From assembly GCF_009870125.1 (NCBI RefSeq), contig NC_046679.1, positions 11,656,001 through 11,720,000 on the forward strand: a stretch of 64,000 nt of DNA, written 5' to 3'. This document shows, one piece after another, positions 22,613 to 35,666 of the stretch; the stretch's first letter is position 1, and each line of letters begins with the position of its first letter. The position numbers were made by a program, and so were the translations under genes. This DNA is from Drosophila pseudoobscura (taxonomy: Eukaryota; Arthropoda; Insecta; Diptera; Drosophilidae). The notes beneath the pieces are model-generated. The model worked only from the letters and a program-made list of their open reading frames with translations, did no database searches and was not told where the DNA came from.

Positions 22613-24111
22613 CATAGTTCTTTACATATTTACATTTCTTTTCGATTGATTTTTTATTTATACAGCTCATATGTCGCCCCATTCAGCCAGTTCTCAGTTC
22701 TTTGGGGCTTTCCCTTCTTCGTACCTTTATTTTTCTTGGCGTGCTGGATGGGAGCGCATATGCTGGCATCGACTCTCGGGGGCAATGCATTGTTTGCATT
22801 TGCATAACCGAAATGCCGTTACCGTCAGCGCTAGCATTGCCATTAATGTTACCGTTGCCATTACCATGTCCTGGTGTCGCGTGTCCTGACCAGCAAAACA
22901 CTTTGTTATAACCTAAAAATAGCTCGGCGGCCGCATGGGAGTCCAGCTTTGTCATGGAAATCCAACAAATTTCCACACACATGTTCTCGTCTCTCCCTCT
23001 CCCTCGCCCAGCCCCTGCCCCTGCCCCCCTCGCTTCTGTTGTAGAACAAATGTTGTGTACATACATTTGTACGCAAACTGAAAATGACAAAAATTTAACA
23101 CCAAACAAAAAGTTAAGCACACTCAAACCCAACAGAGATCTATATCTTGCTTTGGCCAAGGAGTCCATGACTCAGGACTCGTATAGCTTACTCCATCCGA
23201 GTCCAGATCTCCCCGTAGCTGAGGTAAAGGCTACCTAACTCAAGACAGTAACACCTTTCAGAGCTCAGAGAATTTATAATGTATAAATTATAAATGGGTG
23301 GCAAAATAGTTTCCTAGAGACAATTTGAAGCAGCCCATATGTGCCATTATTTGAGTACTCAGGAAGGTCTCCGACTCCACTCTCGGTCAAGTTGTTGTGC
23401 ATTGTTTAAGTCATTACGGGTCTTTTGATGGCCTCGTTTGCCATCTGTCGCGCGTCTAGTCATGGGTAACAACACACGTCAGCCTGTAGGAGCCAACAAT
23501 ACGTATCACCCAAAAACAGGATGTTGTGTTCCGAGTTTCACCAACAAAATAGACCGCTCTCAATTGATAGAGTCGTTTGTATATCCAATATGCTCGAATA
23601 CTTTGGAAACAGTTCAGGACAGTTCAGGACGGATACTCGCGCTTACTCATTCTCTCTCTCTCTGGCCCACACTCTTCCTCGTACAATGTTCCCCCTAGAG
23701 GAGGTGAGTGAAATATTTACGTATTAAATGTATTGTAGAGGGTACTGAAAACTGAAAGCGGAGCCGCTCTTTTTTATAAGCAAACAAAATTCTGTGGAAT
23801 GAACATCGAAAGAGAAGCCCGGAACACCCCAACCGAGTGTGAGTACGACTTTGATATAACAAATTACTCTGATACTCAAGCCATAATAAAACCCAAATAA
23901 AAAACCCCTGAATGTTGTGTATTGTACGTATACGTGTTCCCACATGCCCAGTCCCATTTCCCACTGCCACACACAGGGAACGACTTGTGTTCGTGCACCT
24001 GACTTTTGCTGACCAAAAGCATTAGTCTGTCGTGCTGCCAGAGGAGCCGAGTGGATTACCTTGTACTGGCTGCGGTTTTCGGGGTACACCACCAAAACGG
24101 ACCCCATTCTC

Positions 24112-24129
24112 TTCTCTCTCTCTCTCTCT
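24112..24129. repeat. (TC)n microsatellite
   Basis: Nine TC units. Confidence 0.85.
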
Positions 24130-25311
24130 GTTGCTCCTTCTGTAGTTTTTCTGTAGTGTTTGGCTCTTTTTTGTGGTTAACCATTTCCGAATCCTTTACA
24201 TTCTGTCCTGTCCTGTCCGCTGTGGGAGGGGCAGTGGGTGTGGGGTGTGGGGTGATGGGTGATGGGGGTGTGCGAGCAAACAGAGTGTGGTTAAAAAATG
24301 GTTGTAGGTTCAATTCCAATGCGGCCACTTGACCCAATTTGTTCTGTATTTTCTAATTCAATGCGGCTGTGGTTGTTTCTTGGATTTTGTTCTACACGTG
24401 GGCTGGCTGGGATTTATTGGGGCTTATGTAAAGCTTCGGCATGGGAGACTATGAAGGAAATAATTTTATAATAAATAACCCCTCGCCCTGGCCCCTTGGT
24501 GTCTTTATAAATCCTTCGCAGGTAATTTTCTATAATTTCTTCCTTCCTTTTACTATCTGTCTAATTTGCGCTTCCCCTTTCGACTGACAGGAGACAGGAG
24601 AGCTTTATGGGCCATCCCATCTCCTCGTGAAAGTCGTGAAAGTGCATACATATGCATGGACATTAATATGTAGTTTCTGTGGCACACAGGCACACACCTG
24701 CACGCACACTGGCTCAGTTGAGGGGGGCGGAAAATTGTTGCTTTTCCACAATTTACATGGAACCTTCAATCGCAGCCGAAGACGCCGCCTGGCGAGAGTC
24801 GAGTCGCGGGGCAAGTCCTGTCCAGGGTCCTCTCTCACGTGTTGGCTCACTCTCTTCGTGGCCGTCTTCGGCCGGCGCTCGCTCTCTGGCCCAGTGCCGC
24901 AGTCGTAAACAGGGGGCACAGTCCATAGTGGCCACAGTCGCAACTCGAAGCTTACTCGGCAAGGATCGTCGACAATTCGTGTGTGGCAAGCATGTAACGG
25001 CGTGCGCGCAAAAATGATGCAGTGATATTTGAACGACAGGACCCTCCATGACTCTCCCAGCAAAACATCAAAACATCAACCGAAATAAATAGTGAAACAA
25101 TGAAAATGTAGTGCATATTAATGTATTAATCAGATACAGTCCGAAAGTAAAGGGAAATCGGGGTATGCCCTGCACTGCCCCTCGTCGGCATACTCGTCGT
25201 AAATGTTTGTTAAACCTTTTCTGGAATCGGTGAATAAGAGTAGTCTCGGCATTACATAATTACGCTCTTTTGTGTTTATTTTACTTTTGGAATAATTTAA
25301 TGAGTATCGAT

Positions 25312-25342
25312 TGTCGGTGTCGGTGTCGCTGTCGGTGTCGTT
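25312..25342. repeat. TCGGTG hexamer repeat
   Basis: About five units of GTCGGT with one GTCGCT variant. Confidence 0.8.
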
Positions 25343-25754
25343 GTATCTGTGAATTATGTGGGAAAGTGGAATAAAAACGTGTTTCCCGTAGACAGACAGA
25401 CAGGCTGGACGGGAGGGCGGACGGGTCACGGAGGTCATCATATGCGGCGCGCCAACGCTTAACGTATTTCAATCCATTATATGCATAACCACACCAAAAC
25501 CCAAAGCCCCAAAGCCCCAAAACACGGATACATACTGGCTAACACACACAACGACATACGTGTAAAGGCATTAATAGGACGGGCGTCATTTATTACATAT
25601 CGAATGGGTAGCGAATGGTAGCTCATTCCCAGCCAACTGACCAACTGACCAGTCCAACCGCATGTGTTCTCGAAATCCACTAATTTAGTTTATTATTGGT
25701 ATTATTTGTTTGCCTCCTCGTTGTTTTGTTGTTAAATGCATTAGTTGATTAAAG

Positions 25755-25788
25755 ATCGATCCGATCCGATCCGATTCGAGTCGATCCC
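25755..25788. repeat. CCGAT pentamer repeat
   Basis: GATCGATCCGATCCGATCCG and degenerate flanking units. Confidence 0.75.
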
Positions 25789-26509
25789 AGATGTTAACCT
25801 ATTTGGGGAATTTTTAATCAATTGACTCGTGACGTTTTAATCATCAGCATGATCCGATGAGTGAATTCGAGAACACTCCCTTTTAAAGAATGTAAAGACA
25901 CTTACCTGTTCGTGCTAATTCGGGCTAATCAAATCGTTTCAGTTCGAGGGAAACATATTACAATAAAAAGTGTAAAAGTGCTCCGATATTCCAACAAAAT
26001 ATATGCAACTATATATTCTACAATTAAATGTTTGGATAACTTCAGCGTCTACTTAAGCCAGCAGATACTAGAAGAGGCCAGGGCCGGTCCGGCAAAGAGC
26101 TGCCTTAAGCCAAATGTGAGTAGACCAAATCCCCAACAGACTTCCAAGAGCGTCCTTGCACTTGTACTAGATAGCTCCCATATATGTATATTTTATTTAC
26201 CTTGTATATATAAAATATATAAAAATATATGTATATTTATATATATAGTTTGCGAGGGAGGGAGGTCTGTCATTTCTCTTGCACCTGCCGCTGCTCTTTT
26301 CATTTCATCGCGTGCGTGGCAAAGCATTTTTATAGCCACAAAATGTCCTTTTACGTTATATGTCTGAAAAAAAAAAACGGGAAAGCAAGAAGAGCGACAA
26401 TAAAAACAAGCAACGGGAAAATTGAAACGCGGCCAAGAGACATAAGTCAGAAAGTCAGAAGGCTAATGGAGTCCTACGCATCGGTTTGCTCAAGGTCTAA
26501 AATGGACTT

Positions 26510-26680
26510 TCAGATGTTGAGGATGCTGCCCAAAGCGGATCTCGTAGAAGGGAACTTCCATTGTGGATTGCGCATGATATTACCCTTATTCGGGTCGTTC
26601 CATGACAAGTATTTGGTGTCCACATATGAGAAACGAATAATTCGATAAATAGATTCAAGGCCGTCACTTGTCACACTTGC
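26510..26680 (-). other. Candidate terminal coding exon
   Basis: On the minus strand an acceptor (CAACGTAG) at 26681 is followed by 56 open codons ending in TGA. The translation reads like real protein: YRIIRFSYVDTKYL, WNDPNKGN and RNPQWKFPS occur in order. No paralogue or domain is recognised. The 112-codon frame 27471-27809 on the same strand could be an upstream part of the same gene, but no phase-consistent junction could be proven. Confidence 0.22.
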
Positions 26681-29641
26681 CTACGTTGCTGTAAGTCTAT
26701 TTTTAACACATAATTCGTATTGAATTATAAATACAATACTATTAGTAATTTACAAAACCCACCGCTGTCCTTCAGCCACGGACTGACGACAGCTATTGGG
26801 ACTCCAGCTAAAGAAGGTCAGCACATCCCCTCGACGAATAACCAAACTTTAATTTTCTTGAGGACAATGTATCTATCTAAGTACTGAGTCCATTTACAAA
26901 GTGCAAGTTCTCTTGGAAAAACTGTTTGCTACAACCTAAACCATGTGCATTCTCGCATTGAGTCCTTAAGCCATAATTTAAGAGGGTAGCTTCCTTTGTT
27001 AGACTTGCAGACTCATTGGACGGTTCTAATAATAATAATCTTCTTTACTGTGATTATAAATAGTATTTATTGGTTTGTTGCTTTATATATTGAGTCTATT
27101 CTAAGGAAAACAGGCTGTATCACGTTTATTTGTATCTAGCTTAAGATCTGATAATAGTCATTAACCCTTTAAATAATGATACTACAATGGGTTTTTATTT
27201 ATTCTTAAATGAATAAGGAGGTCTTCCTTTATGTCCATTGACAAACGTATATTTTTTTTGTTGTACGAGTACGTATATGATACGGTGTTCTTTCCAATTG
27301 AAACAACTGGACTTAAATAAAAGATTAGTCTGTGAACTATTGCAGCCTTCACCAACAAATAATAAATGATTCGAGGGCCGGCTTTTTTAATACCGTGTAG
27401 ATTGATTGTTCCCTACATACACTTTGCACTTCATCAGAAACCAGAAATGTTAAAAACTGATGGAATAGGCCTACCGACTATTTATGGGATCGGAGATACA
27501 TACGAGTATATGCGGTGGCATCACATGAGTGGTGTCTAAATACCCTAGTAAATTGTAAATTATCTTATTTGCAAGTGCAACCGGTAGACTCCTTTGCCCT
27601 TCTCTTGATAAACGATTTACATATGTACTCGTACGATTTTGACCATTTTGCAATGCATACGAAATAACGTCCGAAGCAGAATCAAATCGATATGGGAAAT
27701 TTTTGTATGACGAATGTCTGTTAATGCCTCTCAAATGTGTCTCCTTTACTCGTATGAAGCAATGTGGCATATAAATGGCTGAGCTACAACTCTGCAGTTG
27801 AGCTTTCATGATTCACGCTTTTGATTAATAATTCCTAATATTTTGTGTCATTATAGAAGACAAGCCAATCTAGGATTGGATTTCCAATTTCTACGGATTT
27901 CCCTTTCTACGTAACTTTCATTAATCGATTATTGTGGTGACTTCTTGAAAATAGTTGATATTACTTGAGCTGAAGCACCTGTTGAGTTTGAATATTAAAT
28001 TGATTGTAAATCTCTGAATATGAATAGCACTATCTGAAAATGTGGTACATTCCACTTCCCGGAAGTGGAAGTAGTTATTGTTAATATTTTGTTATTTAAA
28101 CATCTAGTAGCTCTCTTAAAAGGATAATTCTAGAAATAATAACTCTGTTCATACACTGAGGTTTTTGGCGAAACGTGACCCGTAGGGATAAATAGAAGTC
28201 CATGTTTGTGTGAAAAACAGTCTATATTTCGTTCAACCGACTCTAAACGACTTGTTTTCTCCCAACGAATGATTTGACTGTTAATTGCAATTGGATCTCC
28301 GATTTTTTAAACAGTAATATTTCAATCATTTTTATGCACAGAATTGGTAATATGCTTTATATATTATTATAAAGCCAAAGGTTGTATACAGAAAGAGACA
28401 TACATACATACATATGTCCAAAGCGAGACTTAACCCGACAAAACGCTTGCATTTGGATTCGGAAATGGAAACGGATCACATGCGAGCATTTCGCGAGCTT
28501 TTTGCGGGGCTCTCACAAAAGGCACGTTTCTTTGTTTGCTGGGTATGTAGTATGTACAGTATGTATGTTTATGTCAAGTAGAAATTATAGAAGAAGTACA
28601 GAAATAAGTAAGAGGAGAGACGGAAACTATGCAGGAGAGCAATCCGTTATTCTTTTAATATATATTCGCTGTGGCCTGAGCGCGGAGAAGTTTCGTCTCA
28701 GGCTCAGGTGTCTGCGAGAGAGTAGGATAGAGGGATTATCAAAAAGGAATTGATTTAAGAAAGCTATTGGGGATTGGCTTGTACGAGGGGATCGATTTTG
28801 TGAGTCGCTAAAGAAAATGATGCTAGAAAATTATCGGACCGACAAGTACGTCGTTTCTGCGCCTTTGTGTTCGATATAAAATTCAGGGACCCAGATGAGC
28901 CAGGTGGAAAAAGAATTTAAGCCCCGTGCGCCCACTGTCTGTAGGTATAAAGGTAAAAGTAATCAAATTTGATGCTTAGAGCATCTTATCAATGAAAGCT
29001 AAGTGAATGAGTGATTCATAGATTACTTATTGTATACTCGTATACGAGTTTTATACATACAGCTCGAAACAAGTTTTGTCTTAAACTGTAACAACCTTAA
29101 TCGGTGATAAATATTTGCCGCCTCAGCATTATCAACTTAGCTCTTTTAAATAACAAAAAAAATGTTTAACTTTTACCACACTCATTAAAAGGGTGAACAG
29201 GTGTGGATAGCCAGGTGTTAGAGGCTGATAAGTGAGGTTTTTCTATCGCTACTGATACCGATTGGCGCATGCTGGACGAACGCCAGAGTGACGAACGGGG
29301 CAGATTGTCCAACAAAGTAGGTAATTACTGTATCCTTGGCAACCAACTTCGGTGAAATTGGCAAACTCCAAATGGCATATGAATGTGAGGATTATCTGGT
29401 AAAACCACCGCCCACTGTCCGGTCCCAGCACTCCAATTGCCACCGGTTAATCATCGATGTTTTAGTAGTTTTATGACTGGTACGGGGCTGGCTACCTCAG
29501 ATAAGATTAACCGGAATCGAACACTCGAGCGACGGGACGGGTCGGACAGACGTGCCCAATCCCCACCAGAAAAGTTCAGTTGTCTTTCGGCCACTTTTGC
29601 CAGCAGTTCGTGAAAATCAGGGCCAGAACAAAAACGGGAAA
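26681..29641. other. AT-rich gene-poor interval
   Basis: Contains a minus-strand 112-codon frame at 27471-27809 of fairly protein-like composition but with no recognised motif, plus short (CATA) tracts near 28400. No confident gene. The last few hundred bases should hold the promoter of the cysteine-rich gene beginning at 29642. Confidence 0.4.
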
Positions 29642-32600
29642 ATGTCAAACCTCAAGTGGATCCTGACGCTCGGCGTCCTGTGTGTAGTGCTCCATCCACA
29701 TGGTAAACGAGTTGAGAAAATCATATAGTTAGACCATATAGGCCGACAGCCATACAAAAATGTTGTGAGCAATTTCCGGTAATGGAATTGAAGCCCCGAT
29801 TAGTCGGGTGTGAGGCCGGCGAAAGCGAAAGGGCAGCCCAAATTGGTGTACAAATACGAGTATCGGAGGCAAACGGCAGTCACAACATTAAAGAAAGAAC
29901 CGGAGTAATTAATGCAAACGCAATCAAGGTCAAGTACTCGTACTTTGCCCTGTTGACCCATACCCACACCCACATCCGCACCCAGGCACTGGTCCCCGTG
30001 TCCAGCAAAGCCTGTCTCACGAAAGGTCTCTCCAGCCGCAAGCCCAAGGTCTTTCTCGCTTTGAGAAATTGTTTCGCCGGCCACGGAAAATGGAAATTAA
30101 AGTGGCAGAGCGCCGGGCGAGTTCCAGCTCTCATCCCATCCTGTGCGGTATTCTCATTGTGGTTGATACTGTTTTGCATGGAAATTTTTGCGTTTGCCGC
30201 AACCTCGTCCGGAAGTCGTTGGCGTATACGTAATAAATTTGTGCCCCGGACACGCGGCGACTTGCGTGCCGGGAGGAAGCCGGAGCCAAGAGGGCAGGAT
30301 GAAAGGACGGGGAACAGCTGGTCTTTTATGCGGATGCATAATCAGCCGAACAGCTAGATAAGTGGGCGTGAGCTCAAAGATTGACGAGGCTGCTCAATCA
30401 ATTAGCAATTGATTGTGGGAACTGTAGCTGTGGCTGCAGCCTGTTCGGGTGAAAGTAGGTCGATATATCCGAGTTTGGGCAAGGGGCGTGGTGCACAGGG
30501 ACTACCTTTCGTCTCCGATTATTAAAAAGACATTTTTCAACTGCATGATTCAATCGTTGCAGGCGAAGGAGGCGTCTCGGCCGTTTTTTGGCCATGTGAA
30601 AGCGAGGCGGACTGCACAGCTGACGGCTCCAGCTGCGACTCGGCCACCGGCCGGTGCGAGTGCCCCTCCTTCGACGCGGTGTTCTCGGCGGACTTCACGC
30701 GATGCCTGACGACGTCACTCATTGGTGACACATGCGACGATACCGTTCAATGCAATCTTATGCCAACGGGAGCCAACTGTAAAGCCGGGGTCTGCGATTG
30801 CGCCGATGGCCAAACCTATCTGCGTGGCAAGTGTAGGCCACTGAACGGACTCGGCGAGTCCTGCGACACGGTGAGTGCTCTCTCTATACCATTTCAATAT
30901 CCCTTCACTGATATCCGGCTGATTGCAGGACTTGGACTGCTTCTTTGGCTACGATCGTGCATCTGTCAGCTGTCAGCAAAACGTTTGCGGCTGTGCAAAT
31001 GGCTATTATAACAGATATGGAAACATATGCCGTCGCAAATCAATGGGTGAGCAATCCTTGAACCACCCTCAAGCCCGAACTGTTACCAATCCTGACTCTT
31101 ACCTTCTCCAGAAGAAAACGATGCCTGCGTCGTTAATGAGGACTGTGATGCACTGGGCGCTGGTGCCGAGTGCGTGGGTCTAGTATGCACCTATGTGGAC
31201 GAGATTGGCACAACTCCCGGCACCGAGGCCACATCGGGCGACACCGACACCACCCCCACCATCAACGACAACGACGGCGACGACGACGACACAACCGAGG
31301 CCATCACAGAGACGACAGAGGAGCCCACGGCGGAGACCTCATCGTTTTTCCGGCGGCAGCTAACCAAGGCCTTCGTGCACGCCCCCCCGCCCCCCACACA
31401 CGTCGATGCCGCCGCCCAGGTATCCTTCTCGCTGACCAATGGCGAAACGGAGGCTCTGATATCGCCGCGCTCCCACGAGATCGCCGTTCAGACCAGCATC
31501 GAGAAGTACGAGCTGCGTGACCTGAAGGATTTGGGACGCAGCGTGAGGAATGTGGCCACAGCCACCACCTCCACCAGCACCAGCAGCCGGAGTCGGAGCC
31601 GCAGCCGCCGGAACTCCACCCACAACTATCGCCGCCGTCTGCCCGCCCTCTTCCGCTTCGATGACGAGGATATCAAGACATATTCAACGCTGGGCTCAAG
31701 CCGAGACGACGAGGATGCCGAAGAGAAGAAGTGTGAGTATGCCCGGCTCAGTTCTCCGATTGATCGAAGCCTAACGATTCTCGGTATTGTGCTCCTTAGA
31801 TGGTAGCAGTTGCACGGAAAATGGAAAGATCTGCACGGGCCTGCCGCACTCGATCTGCACCAACAAAGTGTGCCTCTGCCGCCAGGGCTACTATGCACGC
31901 AACGGGAAATGCTTTGCGGGTGGGTACTGAATAGCTGTAACCTTTCCGGACATTAGCTGACCCGTGTTTTTGGTCCCACAGAGCTCGGGGAGATAGCTGA
32001 GAGCACGGACGAGTGCGAGTACGAGTTCGATGAGCTGTCCAAGTCCTGCGTATGCCAAAAGAACTACTTCTACGAGCGCGATCTGCGCAACTGCAGGAAA
32101 CGTAAGTGGATATAAAAACTTTCCCCAACCACCTCTAACCGTATGACTCCGTGACTGATCTCCACTCGTCCGACAGCCATTCAGTATCACCTGTCCTGCA
32201 CATCGAACAGCCAGTGCAGCCCGTTCGGAGCCTCCTATTGCCACCCAGAGATACCCAGGCGGTGCACCTGCGAGGAGTACGCCCTGTACGACGCCATCAA
32301 GCAGCTGTGCGAGTACAAGCACGGCCTGGGGGCCGAGTGCGACTCCAACGATGCCTGTCCTGTCGACCATTCAGTGTGCTCGAACCGCCTGTGTGTCTGT
32401 ATGGACAACTACATGGAGAAGGATGAGACCTGTGTGCGGGGCATTGGCGCTGAGTGCTCCGAGGACGACGAGTGCATACCGGACAACACGGCCTGCACCA
32501 GCAAGGACTCCGAGGAGCAGACGCGCTCCTGCCAATGCCGCAAGGGCTACGTCCACTTCAAGGACCAGTGCCTCCAGGAAGGTTCGTACAACCAGAAACA

Positions 32601-33211
32601 TTCTCCCCTCAGTACACTTGTAAGCTCATCCTGCTTTATCCATTTACAGCTGAGGAACTGGAGGACGAGTGCATTGAGGATGAGCAGTGCAAGCCGCTGC
32701 TGGCCAGCTGCAGCGTGGAGGGCAAGTGCGCCTGCTCGGATGAACAGCACGAGAAGAACGGAGTCTGTGAAACGAAGCGCGGTACCTATACAATTCTGCT
32801 GTAAAGCCATATCGACCCTCATTTAATGTTGCCTTCTTCATAGAACTCGGCGAGTCCTGCACGAAGGCCACCGAATGCCACATTGAGAAGGATCCCGAGA
32901 ATGTGGAATGCCGCAACTCTGTCTGCCAGTGTAAATTCGGCTATCAGACGAACACGGATCAGAAGCAATGTATTCGCGTAATGCCCAATAAGAAAAGTAA
33001 GGATTATTGACTATTTATTCTAAATAATGGTGACAAATCTTTGAGCTAAATATTTGTTAGGCCTTAAACTATCCAGTCGCTTACATTTTCGCCATTTTGT
33101 ATTCCCACAGATTCTTCCGGTAGACCCAGTGCTCTTAAAATCATCACCTTCATGCTGATAGGCTCCGCATTCCTGATCACTAGTGCGGCCATTAAGCAGG
33201 CCTACTATTGA
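29642..33211 (+). CDS. Cysteine-rich EB/EGF-like modular membrane protein
   Basis: Ten exons join in frame: 29642-29702, 30563-30870, 30929-31046, 31112-31732, 31800-31919, 31982-32101, 32177-32581, 32650-32781, 32844-32996 and 33111-33211, about 712 aa. Exon 1 is a signal peptide (MSNLKWILTLGVLCVVLHPH). Cys-rich EB-type modules fill ~residues 25-195 and 370-680, with repeats of the form C-x5-C-x6-C-x3-C-x-C (GESCDT, CRCPS-like, VCxCxxGY). Between them lies an Asp/Thr-rich acidic segment (~200-240) and an Arg/Ser-rich linker (~320-345). The C-terminus is one hydrophobic helix (IITFMLIGSAFLIT) with a tail of only a few residues, so it is type I or possibly GPI-anchored. Ligand and role are unknown; EB proteins are usually extracellular. 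An AATAAA lies ~400 bp past the stop. Confidence 0.87.
29703..30562 (+). other. Intron 1 of the cysteine-rich gene
   Basis: An 860-bp intron separating the signal-peptide exon from the first Cys-rich exon. It is GC-richer than other introns here and contains open frames on both strands (such as 29782-30357), none with protein features. Confidence 0.6.
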
Positions 33212-33607
33212 AGAGATCCGAGATAGACCATAGAGAAGCACCAAACAACCCATAAATTCTATTGGACACCAGCGTTGTGAGGAGCAGCAACGCCCAGGGT
33301 ACTGATGGGGATCGGGATCTCCTTCTTCCGCTTTGGGTGGAGTGGTGGAGTGGAGCTGCCAGTATTAGCCAATAACTGGCATGGATCGAGGTCCGTGGCC
33401 AACGTGAATAGAAATCATGTAGTCTTTAAGCTGATATTTAGGATTCGAAGCAATATATGGGGACGAACACTGGAGGGACTCTCGCTTATACACCATACGT
33501 ATGATACGAATAACAATAATTACAAACTAGCCTAAGTTTCAAATTTAACTGCTTAGCTTATTGGCGGGCTAAGCAGACAGTTTTAACCGAATTGTAAAAT
33601 ACGTCAC

Positions 33608-33613
33608 AATAAA
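33608..33613 (+). terminator. Polyadenylation signal of the cysteine-rich gene
   Basis: AATAAA 397 bp downstream of the TGA at 33209; the first canonical hexamer after the stop. Confidence 0.55.
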
Positions 33614-35021
33614 CTAAGGCCAACGGATAAGTCATCTTAAAACCAGAAACTCCAGTCATTTATCCACAAAATTGGATCTATTTCCTCTTTTGAATTTGAA
33701 TTAGAATTAAGTAAATATTATTGCGCTCAAGGGAGGTGTGTTTCAAAAATAATATTGAAAGCATTTGAACATAAATCTTCTAGGGGCCTCTACCGCCCAA
33801 GTTCTACGTAGCCCTTGAATGTGGCCAAAGTCCACTACTTGGACAGATTACAAAACCCAAATCAAAGTGTTGAAATCGAGTTTGGAAATGGTAACTTTTT
33901 TGGCAGTGCCATCGCAATTTCATTAAATATTAAATATTATCCATAAAATCCATATTCACTTTTTAAATGACCATAAATCACAATCGAAAGAAAACCGAAG
34001 CCGGTCGAGGCTCGGTCTCACGAATGCGTAAACAAAATACATGTCACTTACATGACGAGTCATGCAAATCTCTTCGAAACTCTAAATACACTTTCGCCGA
34101 AGCGTTTGATTTCGGTGGAAAATGGTGGGCCCCAGGCAATTGACTATTTTGCCTTAGGTTAATCCGCCCCTGGATACTCGTTTCGACTCTTGCCGATAAG
34201 AGTTTTTTGTTGTTTTTTTCAAAATTCGGAATTTGTGCCGTGCCCACTTTAGAAACTGCTTTAGATAACGCGTGAAACTTGTTTATATATAAAATATTTT
34301 AATCCTGAAACTACATTATTAAAATTATGTCAGACTTAGGTGGCTTAGGTTACTTGATGGATATATTGGGATTTCTGAATGTATTGTAAAATACATATTA
34401 AGCAGGGACTACTTAAAAATCTCTCTCTAATAATTACAGTACCAATATAGTCCAATACCCCATTAACGGGGTAGAGTACTTCATTGTCGAGTCAGCCGAC
34501 CTGTTTAATCTGCTATCAACATTGGCGATACCTTGCGATACGCATATTTTTGGGGAACCTCTTAAGATCGTCTGTTAATTGTTGATGGACACCTGTACAG
34601 AACTGACTCAATATCAGTTGCTTTGGGTTTGGTTCTGCGGCAAGATAATCTTTATATTTTTTATATGTGCTACTCAAGTTATCAAAATTGGCTCGTTGAC
34701 TTTTATGGCTTCCAAGATCTAGGGGTTGGTACGACCGTTTTGAGGGGCCTGCGACTCTTTGTTCTTAATTGCAGAAAAAGTCTATGGGTTATCATTCTAT
34801 TAGAGATCGGAACCGAAAATATAGGCAATCGTGCGATTCCCTTTCGGATGCCAGACATGACATATGTTCCGATTGAGTGCGAAGGTCGATCTAGTGCTTC
34901 TAGCTCGAATATAGCAGCCCGGTCATAAACCGTCAAACTGTCAAACCGACTTGGGGGCTATTTCTAGGCACTTCTAAACAATAGTCAACAGAGATAACTG
35001 GTGTAAATTTATAGTCTCAAG
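33614..35021. other. Intergenic AT-rich DNA
   Basis: No gene supported. Plus-strand frame 34623-34928 and minus-strand frame 34703-34936 overlap one another and lack recognisable features. The last ~100 bp should hold the promoter of the small coiled-coil gene. Confidence 0.4.
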
Positions 35022-35642
35022 ATGTCGAACTCTTGCCTGTCCCATGTGAGGCATTCCGATATAAATACCATGTAAGTGCTCCGCTTCCGCTGCCACCTAA
35101 GGGCTGCAGCTTAACTGACTCTCCTCTGCCCCAGAAATAAGTGCACGGAGTCGGACGACCGGAAGGTCGCCATGTTCGATGAGCTAAATCGGTGCGCTTG
35201 CTGTGCCGAGAATAGTATGCTGCGCAATAAGCTCCTACAATACGAGGCAACCATTTCAAGTCTGGAGGCGTTCGTGAAAAGCATCGTGAGCAAGCAGGAG
35301 GTGATCCTTTGCGAAGTAGACAGGCTGCGCAAGCTCACAGAATTTGATTTCAAGGACCAAGAATCCCCCGAGGACGTTGTGGAGAACCCAGGGCAGAACG
35401 GGGATGAAAACGATACCATCAGCATCGGGGATTTCGAGGCCGAGATCGGAGCATGGCAGACACCTTTCATGGGCATGTCCGTGCCCTCAAATCCGACCAT
35501 TTCGCAGGCCGCCAGTCCGGTCATTTCGCTGGCCGCCAGTCCGGCCACCTCCCAGCCCTCCTCCGACGCGGAAGAGGACTCCTTCCAGGACCTTATTTTG
35601 GCTATGTACACCAACTCGGACATTGAGAGCGATGCCAACTAA
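35022..35642 (+). CDS. Small coiled-coil, acidic Ser/Pro-rich protein of unknown function
   Basis: Two exons, 35022-35071 and 35135-35642, with a 63-nt intron, join in phase 2 to give 185 aa. The N-terminus includes a CACC cluster next to ENSMLRNKLLQYEATISSLE, a leucine-heptad coiled coil running to ~residue 75. The remainder is acidic and disordered, with an internal near-repeat ISQAASPV / ISLAASPA / TSQPSS and an acidic end (DSFQDLILAMYTNSDIESD). No signal peptide or membrane segment. An alternative downstream start exists at 35172, but the spliced upstream exon is in frame and well supported by GTAAGT and CCCCAG. Stop is 151 bp from the convergent Cyp304a1 stop. Confidence 0.75.
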
Positions 35643-35666
35643 AGAGTGCTCTTTACCTACATATAT

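Larger units (their letters stand above)
21559..26509. other. Gene-poor interval with microsatellites
   Basis: No confident gene. Long frames here (21871-22446 and 22683-23168) are low-complexity or read through microsatellites and lack family features. The interval contains GGGACTGG repeats, (CATA)n, (TC)n, CGGTGT and CCGAT tracts. A possible small exon ends in a GTGAGT donor at 26115, but no gene model could be closed around it. Confidence 0.45.

Noticed and set aside
22683-23168. 161-codon minus-strand frame with Gly/Asn/Arg runs
   Set aside because: Runs come from GGNAAC and CCTGCC-type microsatellites; no recognisable domain.
26034-26114. Plus-strand exon-like segment ending in GTGAGT
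   Set aside because: Two possible acceptors and no upstream or downstream coding exon in phase; not enough to call.
31360-31623. Minus-strand Gly/Ala-rich frame
   Set aside because: Antisense of the Asp/Thr/Pro exon of the cysteine-rich gene.
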